9,775 nt of DNA. It comes from Lachnospiraceae bacterium UBA6452. Its GTDB lineage: Bacteria > Bacillota > Clostridia > Lachnospirales > Lachnospiraceae. Within the stretch, counting starts at the first letter, position 1; each line of letters starts with the position of its first letter. Positions 6,548 to 9,775 of this stretch are shown here, in pieces. The notes beneath the pieces are model-generated. The model had not been told where the DNA came from. It made no database searches and saw only the letters and a program-made list of their open reading frames with translations. The stretch lies in NCBI GenBank assembly GCA_002441865.1, contig DJNY01000041.1:1-9775 (forward strand), written 5' to 3'. Position numbers and translations under genes: made by a program.

Positions 6548-7066
6548 ATGCAGCAGCTGAATGTTGTAACTACACAGGATAATGACAGAATGTTTAAAAT
6601 ACTGACCGAACTGGTTCATCAGGATAAAGAATTTCAAATTGTGATTTCCGTCCCTTCCAAAAACAGACAGGAATTGCATCCACAGACAGTACCGCAGAAA
6701 GAGAAGCCTGTCCGGGATCTGGAAAAAGATGTGACGGATATGATCCACGAGCTTGGCGTTCCTGCCCATATCAAAGGATACCAGTATCTGCGGGAAGCGA
6801 TCATGATGGCGGTTGAAGATATTGATATGCTGGGGTCTATTACAAAGATCCTGTATCCGACGATCGCTAAAAAATACCAGACAACCGCAAGCAGGGTAGA
6901 GCGGGCGATCAGACATGCGATCGAGGTGGCATGGAGCCGCGGAAAAATGGAGACGCTGGATGCCCTGTTCGGTTATACGATCAATACCGGCAAAGGAAAA
7001 CCGACCAATTCGGAATTTATCGCACTCATTGCAGATAAGATCAGGCTTTTATATCGCACAAATTAG
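6548..7066 (+). CDS. Spo0A-like regulator with intact effector domain and truncated receiver
   Basis: The product has 172 residues, against about 265 for Spo0A. Residues about 57-170 match the DNA-binding effector domain of Spo0A very closely: [55 protein letters not shown] (the recognition helix region), LFGYTIN and [17 protein letters not shown]. These are near-invariant blocks of the family. Residues 1-43 line up with the first beta-alpha-beta unit of the Spo0A receiver (VV..QDN....KILTEL, then a second strand and a QEL near 41-43). The part that carries the phosphorylated Asp, the conserved Thr and the Lys is missing. Asp10 of the acidic pocket is Gln here, while Asp11 is kept. The protein should bind 0A boxes but cannot be switched by the phosphorelay in the usual way. 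The start has TAAGGAGGG upstream and an in-frame stop at 6524. glgA follows 94 nt downstream with no terminator between. Confidence 0.9.
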   Translation: MQQLNVVTTQDNDRMFKILTELVHQDKEFQIVISVPSKNRQELHPQTVPQKEKPVRDLEKDVTDMIHELGVPAHIKGYQYLREAIMMAVEDIDMLGSITKILYPTIAKKYQTTASRVERAIRHAIEVAWSRGKMETLDALFGYTINTGKGKPTNSEFIALIADKIRLLYRTN

Positions 7067-7069
7067 TTC

Positions 7070-7098
7070 TTTCAAAATGCACGTGATTGGTGTATAAT
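7070..7098 (+). promoter_or_regulatory. Possible promoter of glgA
   Basis: A perfect -10 TATAAT (7093-7098) lies 17 nt after a poor -35 TTTCAA (7070-7075, 3 of 6). It begins right after the Spo0A-like stop codon and would start transcription near 7105. The weak -35 suggests help from an activator or only partial independence from the upstream gene. Confidence 0.45.
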
Positions 7099-7110
7099 TG
7101 TTCCAAGGTA

Positions 7111-7135
7111 TTTACCTGTCCGGGTAGCAGGTGAA
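7111..7135 (+). other. Hairpin in the glgA leader
   Basis: Arms 7111-7118 (TTTACCTG) and 7128-7135 (CAGGTGAA) form an 8-bp stem with one G-U pair and a 9-nt loop. It ends 9 nt before the TGGAGG ribosome binding site (7145-7150). A-rich rather than T-rich sequence follows, so it is not a terminator. It could stabilise the 5' end or modulate translation. I recognise no known riboswitch. Confidence 0.35.
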
Positions 7136-7160
7136 AACAAATATTGGAGGATTATAAAGA

Positions 7161-8606
7161 ATGAAGAACATACTGTTTATTGCATCTGAGGGGGTTCCTT
7201 TTATCAAGACGGGAGGACTTGCAGACGTTGTCGGATCTCTTCCGAAGAACATTGACAAGAAGTACTTTGATGTGCGCGTTATGCTTCCGAAATATACCTG
7301 TATCAAGCAGGAATTAAAGGACAAGATGAAGTATAAGACCCACTTCTACATGGACTTCAACTGGAAGAGTGAATATGTCGGTGTACTGGAAGCAAAAGTA
7401 GATGGTATCACCTATTATTTTATCGACAACGAATCTTATTTCAGCGGCTTTAAGATTTACAGCGATAACGTTCTGGATGAAATCCGCAAGTTCAGCTTTT
7501 TCTGTAAGGCAGCATTGTCAGCCCTGCCTCTGACAGGCTTCAGACCGGATCTGATCCATTGCCATGACTGGCAGACAGGTCTGATTCCGGTATATTTAAA
7601 GGAACGCTTTGCAGGCGGAGATTTCTTCCGTGGCATTAAGACAGTTATGACAATACATAATCTGAAATTCCAGGGACGCTGGAATGTCAAGGATGTCAAG
7701 GACATCACAGGACTGCCTGACTATTTCTTTACATCCGATAAGCTCGAAGCATACAAGGATGCAAACCTGTTAAAGGGCGGTATTGTATATGCGGATGCGG
7801 TAACGACCGTTTCCGAAACCTATGCGGAAGAGATCAAGACACAGTTTTACGGTGAAGGGCTGGACGGTCTTCTCCGTGCAAGATCCGGTGCACTGCGTGG
7901 TATCGTCAATGGTATTGATTATGAAGAGTTCAATCCGGAAAAAGATAAAAATATCGTAGCCCCGTACAATGCAGCAAATTTCCGTAAGGAAAAGATCAAA
8001 AACAAACGTGCGCTGCAGCAGGAACTCGGTCTGGAGCAGGATGATAAGAAATTTATGATCGGTATCGTTTCCAGACTGACAGACCAGAAGGGCTTTGACC
8101 TGATCGCTTATGTCATGGATGAGCTTTGTCAGGAAGATGTCCAGATCGTTGTACTTGGTACGGGCGAAGAAAAATATGAAAATATGTTCCGTCACTTTGA
8201 CTGGAAATATAATAATAAGGTATCGGCCAATATTTACTATTCCGATGCATTATCCCATAAGATCTATGCAGCATCGGATGCATTCCTGATGCCATCCTTA
8301 TTTGAGCCGTGCGGTCTTTCGCAGCTTATGGCACTGCATTACGGAACACTTCCGATCGTCAGGGAAACAGGAGGTCTGAAGGATACGGTAGAACCATATA
8401 ACGAATATGAAAGCACAGGAACTGGTTTCAGCTTCGCAAATTACAATGCATACGAAATGCTGGCAACGATCCGTTACGCGAAATATGTATTCTATCAGCG
8501 CAAGCGTGAATGGAATAAGATGGTGGATCGTGCCATGGCAGCTGATTTCTCCTGGAGCGTATCCGCAGCCAAGTATCAGGAAATGTATGACTGGCTGATC
8601 GGTTAA
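7161..8606 (+). CDS. glgA: Glycogen synthase (ADP-glucose:starch glucosyltransferase, GT5)
   Basis: The product has 481 residues, full length for bacterial GlgA (about 475-485). It transfers glucose from ADP-glucose to the non-reducing end of an alpha-1,4-glucan in the cytoplasm. The N-terminal Rossmann domain carries KTGGLADV (16-23), the ADP-glucose binding signature, plus HCHDWQ (133-138) and TIHNLKFQG (164-172). The C-terminal domain carries SRLTDQKG (304-311), whose Arg and Lys contact the sugar-nucleotide phosphates, FEPCGLSQL (381-389) with the catalytic-region Glu382, and RETGGLKDTV (401-410). TGGAGG (7145-7150) lies 10 nt before the ATG. glgC, glgD, glgB and glgP are not in the window, so glgA stands apart from a classical glg operon here. 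Its only upstream partner is the Spo0A-like gene. A strong terminator ends it. Confidence 0.95.
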   Translation: MKNILFIASEGVPFIKTGGLADVVGSLPKNIDKKYFDVRVMLPKYTCIKQELKDKMKYKTHFYMDFNWKSEYVGVLEAKVDGITYYFIDNESYFSGFKIYSDNVLDEIRKFSFFCKAALSALPLTGFRPDLIHCHDWQTGLIPVYLKERFAGGDFFRGIKTVMTIHNLKFQGRWNVKDVKDITGLPDYFFTSDKLEAYKDANLLKGGIVYADAVTTVSETYAEEIKTQFYGEGLDGLLRARSGALRGIVNGIDYEEFNPEKDKNIVAPYNAANFRKEKIKNKRALQQELGLEQDDKKFMIGIVSRLTDQKGFDLIAYVMDELCQEDVQIVVLGTGEEKYENMFRHFDWKYNNKVSANIYYSDALSHKIYAASDAFLMPSLFEPCGLSQLMALHYGTLPIVRETGGLKDTVEPYNEYESTGTGFSFANYNAYEMLATIRYAKYVFYQRKREWNKMVDRAMAADFSWSVSAAKYQEMYDWLIG

Positions 8607-8637
8607 GAAATTGTAGGAACGATAGAAATGTATGATA

Positions 8638-8672
8638 AATAAACAAGACCGGTATTTCCGGTCTTGTTTATT
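8638..8672. terminator. Strong Rho-independent terminator after glgA
   Basis: A 15-bp perfect stem (arms 8638-8652 and 8658-8672) with a GC-rich top (GACCGG/CCGGTC), a 5-nt loop TATTT and an A-rich/T-rich base (AATAAA and TTTATT). The A/T base lets it act on either strand. It begins 31 nt after the glgA stop. Confidence 0.9.
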
Positions 8673-8692
8673 GTCGGGGCAGATTTTAAAAT
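8664..8692 (+). promoter_or_regulatory. Possible rqcH promoter overlapping the glgA terminator
   Basis: -35 TTGTTT (8664-8669, 3 of 6) lies in the descending terminator arm. A 17-nt spacer is followed by -10 TAAAAT (8687-8692, 5 of 6). The -10 sits in the 12-bp palindrome GATTTTAAAATC (8682-8693). The start would be near 8699, leaving a very short leader. The terminator before rqcH makes some promoter here necessary, but this one is weak. Confidence 0.4.
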
Positions 8693-8713
8693 CAAGCACA
8701 GGCGAGGAAGAAA

Positions 8714-9775
8714 ATGGCATTTGATGGAATTACAATGGCCTGCGTGGTGCAGGAGCTGAATGAAAAATTACTGGATGGAAGAGTCTATAAGATCGCACAG
8801 CCGGAAAAAGATGAAATCCTGTTGACGATCAAGGCGGGCGGTGCGCAGTACCGTCTTTCCCTGAATGCGGACGCGTCTCTTCCTCTCATTTATCTGACAC
8901 AGGAAAATAAAAAAAGTCCGATGACAGCGCCAAACTTCTGCATGCTGCTCAGAAAGCATATCCAGAATGGCAGGATCGTAAAGATTGACCAGCCCGGTCT
9001 GGAACGTGTGGTACGGTTTGAAATTGAACATCTGGATGAAATGGGGGATCTGCGCAGAAAGACGCTTGCCATGGAGCTGATGGGAAAGCACAGCAACATC
9101 ATATTTTATGATGAAGAAAATAAGATATTGGACAGCATCAAGCATATTTCCGGACTGGTCTCAAGCGTGCGGGAGGTGCTCCCGGGAAGAACCTATTTTA
9201 TTCCACAGACAGAGCACAAAAAAGATATATTGACTAATATGGTCAGTAAAGAAGGATTTCTCGCAGACCTGAAGGAAAATTCTGTAGCTGTCTATAAAGG
9301 AATTTATTCCCGCTATACGGGGATATCGCCGATCGTTGCACAGGAGGTCTGCTACAGAGCCGGAATCGATGCGGATCTGCCGACAAGTGTACTTGACTCT
9401 GCCATGGGAGAGCGGCTGTATCAGGCATTCGTTTCTTATATGAATGCGGTAAAGCTGGGGATTTTTGAACCTGCGATCTACTATGATAAAGGAGAACCTG
9501 TTGAATTCGGTGTGCTTCCGTTTACGCTGTATGAAGAAAAAGAAAAGAAGGTTTATGAAAGTATTTCGGAGCTTTTATGGAGTTATTATTCCGAAAAGAG
9601 TGCGGTGACAAGGATCCGGCAAAAGTCCACAGATCTGAGAAAGATCGTTACAACGGCTTTGGAACGGAATGTGAAGAAATATGATCTGCAGAGGAAACAG
9701 CTGGCAGATACGGAAAAGAGAGAAAAATATAAAGTATACGGAGAGCTGCTCCATACATACGGCTATCAGATCGAG
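8714..9775 (+). CDS. rqcH: RqcH / NFACT-family ribosome quality control protein (5' part)
   Basis: The first 354 residues are seen; the frame is open to the window edge, and the family is usually about 560-590 residues. RqcH binds obstructed 50S-peptidyl-tRNA complexes and recruits tRNA-Ala to add C-terminal alanine tails that mark stalled chains for degradation. Older annotations call it a fibronectin-binding protein (FbpA). Evidence: the N-terminal MAFDG, FCMLLRKHIQNGRI (75-88), MELMGKHSNI, and SVREVLPGRTYF, all classic NFACT-N blocks, followed by a predicted helical/coiled-coil stretch starting near 318. The tRNA-contacting Asp-Arg pair of the family is Glu97-Arg98 here (GLERVV). GAGGA (8704-8708) lies 5 nt before ATG 8714. 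It is separated from glgA by a terminator, so it is probably a separate unit. Confidence 0.93.
   Translation, partial: MAFDGITMACVVQELNEKLLDGRVYKIAQPEKDEILLTIKAGGAQYRLSLNADASLPLIYLTQENKKSPMTAPNFCMLLRKHIQNGRIVKIDQPGLERVVRFEIEHLDEMGDLRRKTLAMELMGKHSNIIFYDEENKILDSIKHISGLVSSVREVLPGRTYFIPQTEHKKDILTNMVSKEGFLADLKENSVAVYKGIYSRYTGISPIVAQEVCYRAGIDADLPTSVLDSAMGERLYQAFVSYMNAVKLGIFEPAIYYDKGEPVEFGVLPFTLYEEKEKKVYESISELLWSYYSEKSAVTRIRQKSTDLRKIVTTALERNVKKYDLQRKQLADTEKREKYKVYGELLHTYGYQIE

Noticed and set aside
6512..6916. 134-residue minus-strand open frame
   Set aside because: It is antisense to the strongly conserved Spo0A effector domain.
7111..7135. Terminator between the Spo0A-like gene and glgA
   Set aside because: The hairpin is followed by A-rich sequence with no T-run, so it should not terminate transcription toward glgA.
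7412..7432. 0A-like TGTCGAT on the minus strand inside glgA
   Set aside because: It lies within coding sequence, mismatches the core at the last base and is expected by chance.
8298..8720. 140-residue minus-strand open frame
   Set aside because: It crosses the glgA terminator and is antisense to glgA; shadow composition.

Overview
The window reads as chromosomal DNA of an anaerobic, spore-lineage Firmicute, most likely a gut Lachnospiraceae. I infer this from a Spo0A effector-domain protein, a BspA-type LRR surface protein with a Lys-rich tail, AGGAGG-type ribosome binding sites, TATAAT promoters, moderate GC, and a bacterial glycogen synthase followed by an NFACT/RqcH gene. No mobile element, tRNA, rRNA or CRISPR array is visible.

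Layout. Positions 1-161 hold the terminator of an unseen upstream gene (10-37), a second hairpin (63-86) and the leader of the first gene. 162-3869 (+) encodes a 1235-residue secreted surface protein: a signal peptide, two diverged tandem modules, a Pro/Thr linker and a C-terminal BspA-like LRR. Its 3' end overlaps by 55 nt the start of 3815-5854 (+), a membrane Ser/Thr kinase with an N-terminal cytoplasmic kinase domain, one transmembrane helix and an extracellular internalin-type LRR domain. A perfect 11-bp hairpin separates it from a convergent XRE-type HTH gene (5867-6277, -). A 270-nt divergent intergenic region follows, with two good promoters, a 10-bp-phased direct repeat and Spo0A-box-like sites. 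6548-7066 (+) encodes a Spo0A-like regulator whose effector domain is intact but whose receiver domain appears reduced to its first beta-alpha-beta unit. glgA (7161-8606, +) follows with no terminator between them, then a strong 15-bp-stem terminator. The 5' part of rqcH (8714 onward, +) runs off the end of the window.

How the genes may work together (inference). The left half looks like an envelope signalling unit: a secreted LRR protein, a receptor-like LRR kinase, and a facing HTH regulator that could act downstream of it. The right half couples a phosphorylation-independent Spo0A-like factor to glycogen synthesis. This echoes the known link in clostridia between Spo0A and granulose (glycogen) accumulation before sporulation. 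rqcH is probably an independent housekeeping gene for ribosome quality control.

The best candidates for something undescribed are the receiver-deleted Spo0A paralog with box-like sites at its own promoter beside glgA, and the LRR receptor-kinase/LRR surface-protein pair with an atypical kinase core (DFE instead of DFG, no glycine-rich loop).
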